Source: an uncultured Haemophilus sp.
GTDB taxonomy: Bacteria; Pseudomonadota; Gammaproteobacteria; Enterobacterales; Pasteurellaceae
Length of the DNA stretch: 38,399 nucleotides
NCBI GenBank assembly: GCA_905205995.1
Contig: CAJLFU010000018.1
Span: 1-38,399, forward strand
Reading direction: 5' to 3'
The notes beneath the pieces were generated by a model. It had not been told where the DNA came from. It did not search any database and was given only the letters and a program-made list of their open reading frames with translations. Shown here in pieces: positions 7,956 through 16,609 of the stretch; position 1 is the first letter of the stretch; every line of letters begins with the position of its first letter. The position numbers and the translations under genes were made by a program.

Positions 7956-7983
7956 CTTGAATTTATGCAACTCATCCCCATAT
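7956..7983 (+). promoter_or_regulatory. Sigma-32 heat-shock promoter of lon
   Basis: CTTGAA (7956-7961), a 14-base spacer, and CCCCATAT (7976-7983) match the RpoH consensus CTTGAA-N13-15-CCCCATNT at every defined position. It ends 37 bases upstream of the lon start. Confidence 0.9.
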
Positions 7984-8020
7984 TCAATAAAATTATAGAA
8001 TTGATGTAAGAGAGATAATT

Positions 8021-10438
8021 ATGAACGCCAAAAGAACTCAACAACGTACACTTCCTGTATTGCCATTACGGGATGTTGTCGTTTTCCCTTATATGGTGAT
8101 GCCACTTTTTGTTGGGCGCGCAAAATCCATTAGCGCCCTTGATGAAGCCATGAATGAGGGCAAACAATTATTATTGGTGTCACAAAAGCAAGCAGATTTA
8201 GAAGAACCTACCGTTAATGATGTATTCGATGTCGGGACGATTGCCAATATTATTCAATTATTAAAATTGCCAGACGGTACAGTGAAAGTGTTGGTGGAAG
8301 GGCAACAACGCGCCAAAATCAATCAATTAAATGATGGTGAAGCCCATTTTTCTGCGGAAGTTACACCGATTGAAACCACGTTTGGCGATGAAAAAGAATT
8401 AGATGTGGTGAAGGCAGCCGTTTTAAATGAATTTGAAAGCTATCTGCAACTTAATAAAAAAATCCCTGCAGATGTTTTAGGTGCGCTTCAACGCATTGAT
8501 GATGCAGATCGTTTAGCAGATACCATGGCTGCGCATATTCCTGTGACCGTTCGCCATAAACAAAGTGTGCTAGAACTGGCGGATGTGCAAGAGCGTTTGG
8601 AATACTTGCTCGGCATGATGGAATCCGAAGCGGATATTCTTCAAGTTGAAAAACGCATCCGTGGCCGTGTAAAAAAACAAATGGAGAAAAGCCAGCGTAA
8701 CTATTATCTTAGCGAACAAATTAAAGCGATTCGCAAAGAAATGGACGAAGGCGAAAGCGAAGATACCATTGATGAAGTTGAGCAACTTCGTCAAAAGGTT
8801 GAAGCGGCAGGTATGCCAGCAGATGTGCGTGACAAAGTGGAAAGTGAGTTACAAAAACTCAAAATGATGTCAGCAATGTCGGCTGAAGCGACAGTGGTGC
8901 GTAGCTATATTGAGTGGATGCTTCAAGTGCCATGGCATAAACGTACCAAAGTGAAGAAAGATATCGCAAAAGCTCAACAGGTTTTAGATGCGGATCACTA
9001 TGGTTTAGAACGAGTGAAAGAACGTATTTTAGAATACCTTGCGGTACAAGCGCGTTTAAACAAAATCAAAGGTCCAATCCTTTGTTTAGTGGGACCGCCA
9101 GGGGTAGGTAAAACCTCACTGGGTCAATCTATTGCCAATGCAACAGGTCGTAAATATGTACGCATGGCATTAGGTGGGGTACGTGATGAGGCGGAAATCC
9201 GCGGTCACCGTAAAACCTATATCGGTGCATTACCGGGTAAATTGATTCAAAAAATGGCAAAAGTTGGCGTGAAAAACCCACTCTTCTTGCTTGATGAAAT
9301 CGATAAAATGTCTTCGGATATGCGTGGGGACCCAGCATCAGCCTTGTTAGAAGTGCTTGATCCAGAACAAAATACTACCTTCAATGATCACTATCTTGAA
9401 GTGGACTACGATTTGTCTGATGTGATGTTTGTGGCAACCTCAAATTCCATGAATATTCCAGGTCCATTGCTAGATCGTATGGAAGTGATTCGCCTTTCTG
9501 GTTATACCGAAGATGAAAAACTCAATATTGCGATGCAACATTTGTTACAAAAACAAATTGAACGTAATGGATTGAAAAAAGGCGAATTAACCATCGAAGA
9601 AAACGCCATTTTAGATATTATCCGTTATTACACCCGTGAAGCCGGTGTGCGTGGATTAGAGCGTGAGATTTCTAAAATCTGTCGTAAAGCAGTGAAGAAT
9701 TTATTGGTAAACCCAAAAGTGAAATCTATTACCGTTAATTCAGACAACTTGCATGACTATCTTGGTGTGAAACGTTTTGAATTTGGTAAAGCAGATACCC
9801 AAAACCGTGTGGGCGAAGTAACAGGCCTTGCGTGGACTGAAGTGGGCGGTGACTTACTGACCATTGAAACTGCTTCAGTGGTAGGTAAGGGTAAATTGAC
9901 CTTCACCGGTTCATTAGGCGATGTGATGAAAGAATCTATCCAAGCAGCGATGACCGTAGTCCGTGCGCGTGCTGAAAAATTGGGTATCAATTCTGAATTC
10001 CATGAAAAACGAGATATTCATATTCACGTGCCAGATGGCGCAACACCGAAAGATGGTCCAAGTGCAGGTATCGCAATGTGTACCGCATTAGTTTCTTGCT
10101 TAACGGGTAACCCCGTGCGTGCCGATGTCGCGATGACAGGTGAAATTAGCCTACGCGGTAAAGTATTACCAATCGGTGGATTGAAAGAAAAATTACTAGC
10201 GGCACATCGTGGTGGCATTAAAACTGTATTAATTCCAAAAGATAACGTGAAAGATTTGGAAGAAATTCCAGATAACGTAAAAGAAAATCTTGCGATTCAT
10301 GCGGTAGAAACCATTGATGAAGTGTTAGGCTTAGCGTTAGAGAATCCACCAGAAGGCATTGAATTTGTGAAAGTGGAAACGAAAGCGAAAGCACCACGCC
10401 GTAAAGCTGCGACCAAAACAGCAAGAGCGGTTAATTAA
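8021..10438 (+). CDS. lon: ATP-dependent protease Lon
   Basis: Lon is a cytosolic hexameric AAA+ serine protease that degrades misfolded and regulatory proteins. At 805 residues it is full length. Domain order: N-terminal substrate-binding domain (about 12-200), a coiled linker with KKQMEKSQRNYYLSEQ, then the AAA+ module with Walker A GPPGVGKT (358-365) and Walker B LFLLDEIDK. The protease domain follows, with catalytic Ser681 in DGPSAG and Lys724 in GGLKEK. The last about 25 residues form a Lys/Arg/Ala-rich tail that the E. coli protein, as I recall it, lacks. A near-perfect sigma-32 promoter precedes it and a GAAA-loop terminator follows. Certain identification. Confidence 0.99.
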   Translation: MNAKRTQQRTLPVLPLRDVVVFPYMVMPLFVGRAKSISALDEAMNEGKQLLLVSQKQADLEEPTVNDVFDVGTIANIIQLLKLPDGTVKVLVEGQQRAKINQLNDGEAHFSAEVTPIETTFGDEKELDVVKAAVLNEFESYLQLNKKIPADVLGALQRIDDADRLADTMAAHIPVTVRHKQSVLELADVQERLEYLLGMMESEADILQVEKRIRGRVKKQMEKSQRNYYLSEQIKAIRKEMDEGESEDTIDEVEQLRQKVEAAGMPADVRDKVESELQKLKMMSAMSAEATVVRSYIEWMLQVPWHKRTKVKKDIAKAQQVLDADHYGLERVKERILEYLAVQARLNKIKGPILCLVGPPGVGKTSLGQSIANATGRKYVRMALGGVRDEAEIRGHRKTYIGALPGKLIQKMAKVGVKNPLFLLDEIDKMSSDMRGDPASALLEVLDPEQNTTFNDHYLEVDYDLSDVMFVATSNSMNIPGPLLDRMEVIRLSGYTEDEKLNIAMQHLLQKQIERNGLKKGELTIEENAILDIIRYYTREAGVRGLEREISKICRKAVKNLLVNPKVKSITVNSDNLHDYLGVKRFEFGKADTQNRVGEVTGLAWTEVGGDLLTIETASVVGKGKLTFTGSLGDVMKESIQAAMTVVRARAEKLGINSEFHEKRDIHIHVPDGATPKDGPSAGIAMCTALVSCLTGNPVRADVAMTGEISLRGKVLPIGGLKEKLLAAHRGGIKTVLIPKDNVKDLEEIPDNVKENLAIHAVETIDEVLGLALENPPEGIEFVKVETKAKAPRRKAATKTARAVN

Positions 10439-10451
10439 TGACTTATTTTTT

Positions 10452-10476
10452 AGGGCTTGTGAAAACAAGCCCTTTT
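10452..10476 (+). terminator. Intrinsic terminator after lon
   Basis: AGGGCTTGT, loop GAAA, ACAAGCCCT, then TTT: a perfect 9-bp stem (10452-10460 and 10465-10473). It ends only 12 bases before the hemW start. Confidence 0.93.
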
Positions 10477-10487
10477 GACTTTTAATT

Positions 10488-11636
10488 ATGCAAAAATTTC
10501 CCCCTCTTTCCCTTTATGTGCATATTCCCTGGTGTGTGCAGAAATGCCCTTATTGTGATTTCAATTCGCATGCACAGAAAGGCGCAATCCCTGAACAAGA
10601 ATATGTGCAACATCTGATAGCCGATCTTGAGGCAGACTTAGAGAAATATCAGGCTAGTATTCAACATCGTTCACTTCATTCAATTTTTATTGGTGGTGGC
10701 ACGCCGAGTTTATTTTCAGCGGAAAGTATCAAGTTGTTATTGGCAGAAATTCAACGTCGCATTCCTTTTTCAGAGAATATAGAAATCACCATGGAAGCCA
10801 ATCCTGGCACCGTGGAAGCGGAGCGTTTTAAAGGCTATGTAGATGCTGGTGTCACACGTATTTCCATGGGTATCCAAAGTTTTAATGACGATAAATTACA
10901 ACGTTTAGGGCGAATTCATAATGCGGCGGAAGCTAAAAGTGCGGTCAGTTTGGCGAAAGTTTCAGGCTTGAAAAGTTTCAATCTGGATTTAATGCATGGC
11001 TTGCCAAACCAAACACTTGAGGAAGCGCTAGATGATTTGCGACAAGCTATTGAGCTTGCTCCACCACACCTTTCTTGGTATCAGCTCACCATTGAACCCA
11101 ATACCATGTTTGCTTATCGTCCGCCTACATTGCCGGATGATGATGAGCTTTGGGATATTTTTGAGCAAGGGCACCAGCTTTTAACCGAAGCAGGTTATCA
11201 ACAATATGAAACATCCGCTTATGCGAAACCGGGCTTTCAATGTCAGCACAATCTGAATTATTGGCGATTCGGGGATTATTTGGCGATAGGTTGTGGTGCA
11301 CATGGAAAACTGACTTTTCCTGATGGTGATATTTTACGTTTTTCTAAAACGAAACATCCGAAAGGCTATTTGCGTGGTGAATACCTTTATGAAGAAAAAA
11401 ACGTGGAAAAAAATGACCACGCTTTTGAATTTTTCATGAATCGTTTTCGTTTATTGGAAGCCGTGCCAAAACAAGAGTTTGAATATTACACAGGGCTTTC
11501 GCAAAGTGCGGTCAAAAATCAAATTGATTTGGCCATTCAACAGAATTATATCGTGGAAACTCTGGATTCTTGGCAAATCACCGAACACGGAAAATTGTTT
11601 TTGAACGAGCTGTTAGCGCTTTTTTTAGATGAATAA
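10488..11636 (+). CDS. hemW: Radical SAM haem chaperone HemW
   Basis: HemW was formerly annotated as an oxygen-independent coproporphyrinogen oxidase-like protein. The family is now regarded as a haem-trafficking chaperone for respiratory enzymes. The 382-residue protein opens with the radical SAM CX3CX2C motif in HIPWCVQKCPYCDFNSH, where C-Y-C spacing differs from true HemN. GGGTPS and EANPGT follow as SAM-binding elements, then FNLDLMHGLPNQT and the C-terminal HemN-C-like region with HNLNYWRFGDYLAIGCGAHG. The start is immediately after the lon terminator with no recognisable Shine-Dalgarno, so it may be poorly translated or leaderless. Two uptake signals lie inside the gene (10937-10945, 11504-11512). 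Confidence 0.95.
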   Translation: MQKFPPLSLYVHIPWCVQKCPYCDFNSHAQKGAIPEQEYVQHLIADLEADLEKYQASIQHRSLHSIFIGGGTPSLFSAESIKLLLAEIQRRIPFSENIEITMEANPGTVEAERFKGYVDAGVTRISMGIQSFNDDKLQRLGRIHNAAEAKSAVSLAKVSGLKSFNLDLMHGLPNQTLEEALDDLRQAIELAPPHLSWYQLTIEPNTMFAYRPPTLPDDDELWDIFEQGHQLLTEAGYQQYETSAYAKPGFQCQHNLNYWRFGDYLAIGCGAHGKLTFPDGDILRFSKTKHPKGYLRGEYLYEEKNVEKNDHAFEFFMNRFRLLEAVPKQEFEYYTGLSQSAVKNQIDLAIQQNYIVETLDSWQITEHGKLFLNELLALFLDE

Positions 11637-11669
11637 AATTTTTTCATCATCATGAATAAATTTTTACAC

Positions 11670-11698
11670 TTGTTTATTTAATAGGGTCGTATTAAAGT
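11670..11698 (+). promoter_or_regulatory. Probable rpiA promoter
   Basis: TTGTTT (11670-11675), a 17-base spacer and TAAAGT (11693-11698) form a moderate sigma-70 promoter. The predicted start (about 11705) falls inside the PurR-like operator that follows. Confidence 0.5.
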
Positions 11699-11699
11699 A

Positions 11700-11715
11700 A
11701 AGCAAACGTTTACGT
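11700..11715 (+). promoter_or_regulatory. PurR-like operator upstream of rpiA
   Basis: AAGCAAACGTTTACGT differs from the PurR consensus ACGCAAACGTTTNCNT at one defined position. It overlaps the expected transcription start, a repressing position. Other LacI-family repressors recognise related CAAACGTTTG cores, so the regulator is inferred. Confidence 0.65.
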
Positions 11716-11745
11716 TATTATTCAAAATTTAAAAGGGACAGAGAA

Positions 11746-12405
11746 ATGGATCAACTGGAAATGAAAAAATTAGCTGCGCGCGCAGCGTTAAAATACGTTA
11801 AACCCGATACTATTGTTGGTGTAGGAAGTGGCTCAACAGTGAATTGTTTTATTGAGGCTTTAGGCGAATTAAAAGATCAAATTCAAGGTGCGGTAGCAGC
11901 ATCTAAAGCTTCAGAAGAATTATTACGTAAACAGGGTATTGAAGTATTTAGTGCTAACGATGTATCAAGTTTAGATATTTATGTGGATGGTGCAGATGAA
12001 ATCAATCCACAAAAAATGATGATCAAAGGTGGTGGTGCTGCACTGACTCGCGAAAAAATTGTGGCCGCTTTAGCGAAAAAATTTATTTGTATCGTGGATT
12101 CTAGTAAACAAGTGGATGTTTTAGGTACGACTTTCCCATTACCAGTAGAAGTGATTCCAATGGCACGTTCACAAGTTGGTCGTAAATTAGTTTCTCTTGG
12201 TGGCGCGCCAGAATATCGTGAAGGCGTGGTGACTGATAACGGCAACGTGATTTTAGATGTACATAACTTCGCTATCTTAAATCCAGTGGATATGGAAAAA
12301 GAATTGAATAATGTCGCAGGTGTAGTAACAAATGGTATTTTTGCTTTACGTGGGGCGGATATTGTGATTGTTGGTACACCAGACGGCGCAAAAATTATTG
12401 ATTAA
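11746..12405 (+). CDS. rpiA: Ribose-5-phosphate isomerase A
   Basis: RpiA interconverts ribulose-5-phosphate and ribose-5-phosphate in the pentose phosphate pathway, supplying the precursor of PRPP. The protein is 219 residues, the standard length. Active-site motifs are all present: GVGSGSTVN near the N-terminus (phosphate loop), AASKASEELLR, YVDGADEINP with the catalytic-region aspartates, and KGGGAALTREKIVA. The start at 11746 is preceded by AAAAGGGAC. serA starts 19 bases after the stop, so the two are probably co-transcribed, as recalled for H. influenzae. A PurR-like operator sits at the promoter. Confidence 0.98.
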   Translation: MDQLEMKKLAARAALKYVKPDTIVGVGSGSTVNCFIEALGELKDQIQGAVAASKASEELLRKQGIEVFSANDVSSLDIYVDGADEINPQKMMIKGGGAALTREKIVAALAKKFICIVDSSKQVDVLGTTFPLPVEVIPMARSQVGRKLVSLGGAPEYREGVVTDNGNVILDVHNFAILNPVDMEKELNNVAGVVTNGIFALRGADIVIVGTPDGAKIID

Positions 12406-12424
12406 TAAAAATAAGGAAGCAAAC

Positions 12425-13657
12425 ATGACAAACAAAGTCTCACTCGACAAATCAAAAATTAAATTTGTGCTATTAGAGGGCGTGCACCAAAGTGCATTAG
12501 ATACCTTACATGCGGCTGGCTACACCAACATCGACTTTTACAAAAAAGCGTTAGACGGTGATGAGCTAAAAGAAGCGATTAAAGATGCGCATTTTATTGG
12601 CTTACGTTCACGTACCCAATTAACTGCAGAAATGATTGAAGCTGCGCCGAAGCTTATTGCTATTGGCTGTTTCTGTATCGGAACCAACCAAGTGGATCTT
12701 AATGCAGCAAAAATGCGTGGGATTCCGGTATTTAATGCCCCGTTCTCCAATACACGTTCTGTAGCTGAATTAGTGTTGGGTGAAATTTTGCTCTTAATGC
12801 GCAATATTCCTCAGGCAAATGCGGATGTGCATCGCGGTTTATGGAATAAATCAGCAGTGGGTTCTCATGAAGTACGTGGTAAAAAATTAGGTATCGTGGG
12901 TTACGGCCATATCGGTTCGCAATTAAGTATTATTGCGGAATCTCTAGGGATGGATGTGTATTTCTACGATATTGAAAATAAATTGCCATTAGGTAATGCA
13001 AAACAATTACACACACTTGAAGAGTTATTAGGTTCTTGTGATGTAATCTCGCTTCATGTACCTGATTTACCTTCAACCCGTAATTTAATGAGTGCTGAAC
13101 GTATTGCACAGTTAAAACAAGATTCTATTTTGATCAATGCGGCACGTGGTACGGTAGTGGATATTGATGCCTTAGCGGCTGCACTTGAACAAGGTAAAGT
13201 TCGTGGTGCTGCAGTTGACGTATTCCCTGTTGAACCCGCTTCAATCAATGAAGAGTTTGTTTCTCCACTACGCAAATTTGATAATGTGATCTTAACCCCG
13301 CATATCGGTGGTTCTACAGCGGAAGCCCAAGAAAACATTGGTTTTGAAGTGGCGGGTAAATTTGTGAAATATTCTGATAATGGTTCAACCCTTTCTTCCG
13401 TGAATTTCCCAGAAGTATCTTTACCAGAACACGTTGGCACAAAACGTTTACTTCATATTCACGAAAACCGTCCAGGTGTATTAAACAAACTGAACCAAAT
13501 TTTCGTCGAAGCCAATCTCAATATTGCAGCGCAATATTTGCAAACCGATCCGAAAATTGGCTATGTTGTGGTAGATGTTGAAACAGATGATGCATCACCA
13601 TTGTTAGCCAAACTCCGTGAGATTGAAGGCACAATTAAAGCACGTGTGTTGTATTAA
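12425..13657 (+). CDS. serA: D-3-phosphoglycerate dehydrogenase
   Basis: SerA oxidises 3-phosphoglycerate to 3-phosphohydroxypyruvate, the first step of serine and glycine synthesis. At 410 residues it equals the E. coli enzyme. An N-terminal substrate-binding half contains FCIGTNQVDL and NAPFSNTRSVAELVLGE. The NAD site is GIVGYGHIGSQLS, followed by NAARGTVVDIDALA with the catalytic Arg, Glu further on, and LTPHIGGSTAEAQ with the catalytic His. A C-terminal ACT domain (HIHENRPGVLNKLNQIF) gives feedback inhibition by serine. The start at 12425 (MTNKVSLDKS) was chosen over an upstream ATG at 12368 because of AAGGAAG in front of it and alignment with known SerA. Confidence 0.98.
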   Translation: MTNKVSLDKSKIKFVLLEGVHQSALDTLHAAGYTNIDFYKKALDGDELKEAIKDAHFIGLRSRTQLTAEMIEAAPKLIAIGCFCIGTNQVDLNAAKMRGIPVFNAPFSNTRSVAELVLGEILLLMRNIPQANADVHRGLWNKSAVGSHEVRGKKLGIVGYGHIGSQLSIIAESLGMDVYFYDIENKLPLGNAKQLHTLEELLGSCDVISLHVPDLPSTRNLMSAERIAQLKQDSILINAARGTVVDIDALAAALEQGKVRGAAVDVFPVEPASINEEFVSPLRKFDNVILTPHIGGSTAEAQENIGFEVAGKFVKYSDNGSTLSSVNFPEVSLPEHVGTKRLLHIHENRPGVLNKLNQIFVEANLNIAAQYLQTDPKIGYVVVDVETDDASPLLAKLREIEGTIKARVLY

Positions 13658-13680
13658 TGTGAAAAATTAAGCAAAAATTG

Positions 13681-13689
13681 ACCGCACTT
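13681..13689 (-). repeat. Uptake signal sequence
   Basis: An exact ACCGCACTT, which also forms a small hairpin CCGCAC-TTT-GTGCGG (13682-13696) just after the serA stop. Confidence 0.9.
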
Positions 13690-13706
13690 TGTGCGGGATG
13701 AAAATC

Positions 13707-13745
13707 AAAATGGGCAAAGTAAGTTATTTTACTTTGCCCATTTTT
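13707..13745. terminator. Bidirectional terminator between serA and hybE
   Basis: A perfect 16-bp stem AAAATGGGCAAAGTAA/TTACTTTGCCCATTTT (13707-13722 and 13729-13744) with a 6-base loop has T-rich flanks on both strands. It ends both the rpiA-serA and the hyb transcripts. Confidence 0.95.
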
Positions 13746-13767
13746 ATTAACTAGTTGCAGCTTACAT

Positions 13768-14277
13768 TTATTTGATCATCGCCTTAAATAGATTACGGCG
13801 ATCAGCATTAAATGTCGGCTGTGCGGTTGGGATGGATAAAATCATACGTAAACAATCTTGTGTGAGTTGAACAGCTTGTTCGTTAGTTAGATTCGGGGCG
13901 AGTGGTGAATGTAAGGAGCAACTTAAATATTGCGGTACATTTTCAAGACTACTAACGGTGAAAGTTAGCGCTTTGTACGGCAGTTGTACAGTGAGTTTAT
14001 CACCTAATTCACGTGGCTCCCATTGTTGTTGAGGGCCAGGTAGGATCACCACACTCATCATCCATGGGGTTAATACTGTGCCGATCCATTGATCTTCAAA
14101 TAAAACAAATTTAGGGCAGAAACACTCGATGCCTTTATGAAAGAAAGGGAGATCTTGCATTTCAGGTACAATGTTTTGCATTTCGGCAAGGAAAATCTCC
14201 GTTGGATTTTCTTCAAAGCCAGAAACAGAGTTTAAAAGTGCAGTCGGATTTTGTAGTGTTTTTTCGTGTCGATACAT
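13768..14277 (-). CDS. hybE: Hydrogenase-2 assembly chaperone HybE
   Basis: HybE is a small chaperone that binds the Tat signal of the hydrogenase-2 small subunit (HybO) and delays export until cofactors are in place. The protein is 169 residues and cytosolic. FLAEMQNIVPEMQDLPFFH and the LFEDQWIGTVLTPWMMSVVILPG segment are the recognisable HybE/HupJ core, with the C-terminal FNADRRNLFKAM. It is last in the hyb operon, and hybF and hybG, which follow it in E. coli, are absent. The start at 14277 has no Shine-Dalgarno in the 20 bases before it, and a palindromic repeat lies between it and hybD, so coupling with the upstream genes has been lost. Confidence 0.93.
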   Translation of the reverse strand: MYRHEKTLQNPTALLNSVSGFEENPTEIFLAEMQNIVPEMQDLPFFHKGIECFCPKFVLFEDQWIGTVLTPWMMSVVILPGPQQQWEPRELGDKLTVQLPYKALTFTVSSLENVPQYLSCSLHSPLAPNLTNEQAVQLTQDCLRMILSIPTAQPTFNADRRNLFKAMIK

Positions 14278-14332
14278 GGTTTATTTTTCAATATTAATAA
14301 GATTAAAGCATAGCAGGTAAAATCTTAAAGAA

Positions 14333-14434
14333 AGTTCCCTTCTTTCGTAAAGAGGGGGTAGGGGAGATTTAACACTTGTCTCTATTAATTAAGTCAAATC
14401 TCCCCCCCCAGCCCTCTTTTCTAAAGAGGGGAGT
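14333..14434. repeat. Palindromic intergenic repeat (MITE-like) between hybD and hybE
   Basis: Two imperfect inverted arms of about 44 bases (14333-14377 and 14391-14434) flank a 13-base centre. The right arm carries its own hairpin CCCTCTTT-TCT-AAAGAGGG (14412-14430) and a C8 run (14402-14409). The left arm has a decayed version. The right end overlaps the hybD stop codon at 14421. I recall similar CCCTCTTT/AAAGAGGG plus AAATCTCCCC elements between genes in other Haemophilus genomes, but no second copy is in this window. Confidence 0.75.
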
Positions 14435-14900
14435 CTAGATTCAAACCATATTCAGCAATCACTTGATTTAACGTTTCAAAAACCTTTGGCAACACGTTTT
14501 GTATTGTTTCCGTTAAGCCAATTCCAGATTCTAGTGATTCTGGTTGGATGCCGATAAGACAAAGGTGTTTTGGAAATTCGTCCGTCAATTTCATTGCAGA
14601 AAGTACATCACAAATGCCGAGTTGGTGTGGCGAAATTTTGCGAGAGAAAAAGGTAGGTACTTGTTCGTCATGCAACACGATAATCTCGCCTGGCTGTTTG
14701 TTAGCAAGCACGGCATCAACAATAATCAAATGCTCGCGATTTGCCATCGCATCCAGTAATTCCATGCCACAAGTACCACCATCGATGATGTCAAAGTGCG
14801 GTTGAATTTCAGGGCGTTTTTCAAGCTCCTGTACAACACGCACACCGACACCTTCATCGCTTAACAAAATATTGCCGACACCAAGAATTAACGGCTTCAT
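14421..14900 (-). CDS. hybD: Hydrogenase-2 maturation endopeptidase HybD
   Basis: This nickel-dependent protease removes the C-terminal tail of the large subunit HybC once the Ni-Fe centre is inserted. The protein is 159 residues. ILGVGNILLSDEGVGVRV begins it, with Ni ligand Glu16. Asp62 (IVDAVLANK) and His92 (SPHQLGICDVL) are the other two ligands of the family. The start overlaps the hybC stop (TAATG), giving translational coupling. The last residues (SPL, then TAG) are encoded inside the palindromic repeat at 14333-14434, so the native C-terminus may have been replaced. It holds a USS at 14794-14802. Confidence 0.96.
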   Translation of the reverse strand: MKPLILGVGNILLSDEGVGVRVVQELEKRPEIQPHFDIIDGGTCGMELLDAMANREHLIIVDAVLANKQPGEIIVLHDEQVPTFFSRKISPHQLGICDVLSAMKLTDEFPKHLCLIGIQPESLESGIGLTETIQNVLPKVFETLNQVIAEYGLNLDSPL

Positions 14901-16609
14901 TACAACACCTTCACTTCAGTCACTTCACCGTTTTCGGTATTAACTACGTGAACAGCACAGGACATACAAGGGTCGAATGAGTGAATGGTTCGAACCACTT
15001 CTAACGGTTTAGTTGGATCTGCCACTGGTGTACCAATAATAGAGAGCTCATAAGGGCCCATTTGGTCTTGTTCGTTACGTGGACCGGCATTCCATGTGGA
15101 TGGTACAACCGCTTGATAGTTTTCGATGCGACCGTCTTTGATCACAACCCAGTGAGAAAGCATACCGCGTGGTACTTCACCGAAACCAACACCACGGAAT
15201 TCACCGTTTGCTGGAATATCCGTTTTGATATACGCCGTCATATCACCTTTAGCGATGTTATCAATGAGCATTTGCCATTGAGCGCTTAAAATGTCGTTGA
15301 TCGCACAGCAATGTACGGTACGACCGATAATACGTCCAAGGGTAGAATGTAATTGATCGGTGGTTAAAGTATTACCGGTCAATTTTTCATAAATGCCTTT
15401 CAATTCATTGAAATGGGTAACGGTTGGTGTGTCGTTTGCTGCCAAACCACACATTAAATAGGCGAGAGGTCCCACTTCGACAACTTTACCATAGAAGGTT
15501 GGCGCTTTTACCCAAGAGTATTTACCATCATCTTGCCAGCCGGTATATTTCGGACGAGTTAAACCCGCCCAAGGTTCTAATGGCTCATCGTCTTCGTACC
15601 AAGCGTGTTTACCACTTTCTTTAATTCCTTTTACAACGAACTCATCTTTTTGTTGATCAATTGGACGGAAAGTTGATAAATCGCCGTTTTCGATATAACC
15701 ACCTTTTAACATTAATTTAGAGTTATCTGCATCAATTGGGTATTCTGGTACAGATAAGTAGTTGCCCGATGTTTTGCCTAAGCTTAACCATTCAGGATAG
15801 TAAGCCGCAAATACTGCTGCATCTACTTTATACACTTGGTTAATGAAGTCAGTTAAACGGTCGATACAAGCTTTCACGAACATGAGACGTTCTTGGTTTA
15901 GTACCGCTTGGGAATCTAAGTTAATTGGGTTTGCTACACCACCAATCGCCAAGTTTTGAATATGTGGTGTTTTACTACCCAGTAATGCGACTACACGGTT
16001 AGCATCACGTTGACATTCAAGCGCTTGCAAATAGTGCGCGACGGCAATGAGGTTGACTTCTGGTGGAAGTTTCATTGCAGCATGACCGAAATAACCGTTA
16101 GCAAAAATACCAAGTTGTCCGCTGTCCACTAATGTTTGAATTTTTTTCTGTACATTGCGGAATTCGTTAGCACTGTTTAATGACCATGTAGAAACGCCTT
16201 TTAGCATATCTGCTGCTTTTTCAGGATCAGCTTGTAGCGCAGCGGTAATATCCACCCAGTCCATCGCGGAGAGTTGATAGAAATGCACGATATGGTCGTG
16301 AATGCTGTGTGCAGCAAGAATCATGTTACGAATGTACTGTGCATTGACTGGTACTTTAGCACCAATCGCATCTTCTACGGCACGTACGCTGATAATCGCG
16401 TGTACTGTGGTACATACGCCACAGATACGTTGCATAATCATCCATGCATCACGAGGGTCGGCACCTTTTACGATATTTTCCATACCGCGCCACATGGTAC
16501 CGGATGACCAAGCATTGGTGACGACGCCGTTTTCAATTTCGCAATCAATACGTAAATGACCCTCAATACGGGTAATTGGGTCAATTGAGATACGTTTTTT
16601 TTCTGACAT
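14900..16609 (-). CDS. hybC: Hydrogenase-2 large subunit HybC
   Basis: HybC is the catalytic Ni-Fe subunit of the periplasm-facing uptake hydrogenase. It is 569 residues, as expected for the family. The N-terminal metal site RICGVC (61-66) and the C-terminal DPCMSCAVH (546-554) provide the four Cys ligands. Cleavage by HybD is expected after His554, releasing 15 residues (VVNTENGEVTEVKVL), the same length as I recall for E. coli. There is no signal peptide: export occurs as a complex with the Tat-signal small subunit. The stop overlaps hybD and the start overlaps the hybB stop by one base. Confidence 0.98.
   Translation of the reverse strand: MSEKKRISIDPITRIEGHLRIDCEIENGVVTNAWSSGTMWRGMENIVKGADPRDAWMIMQRICGVCTTVHAIISVRAVEDAIGAKVPVNAQYIRNMILAAHSIHDHIVHFYQLSAMDWVDITAALQADPEKAADMLKGVSTWSLNSANEFRNVQKKIQTLVDSGQLGIFANGYFGHAAMKLPPEVNLIAVAHYLQALECQRDANRVVALLGSKTPHIQNLAIGGVANPINLDSQAVLNQERLMFVKACIDRLTDFINQVYKVDAAVFAAYYPEWLSLGKTSGNYLSVPEYPIDADNSKLMLKGGYIENGDLSTFRPIDQQKDEFVVKGIKESGKHAWYEDDEPLEPWAGLTRPKYTGWQDDGKYSWVKAPTFYGKVVEVGPLAYLMCGLAANDTPTVTHFNELKGIYEKLTGNTLTTDQLHSTLGRIIGRTVHCCAINDILSAQWQMLIDNIAKGDMTAYIKTDIPANGEFRGVGFGEVPRGMLSHWVVIKDGRIENYQAVVPSTWNAGPRNEQDQMGPYELSIIGTPVADPTKPLEVVRTIHSFDPCMSCAVHVVNTENGEVTEVKVL

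Noticed and set aside
12368..12424. Upstream start for serA
   Set aside because: It overlaps the rpiA end. The ATG at 12425 has a Shine-Dalgarno and fits the family's N-terminus.
13054..13440. 128-codon open frame on the minus strand
   Set aside because: It is antisense to the conserved NAD-binding part of serA.
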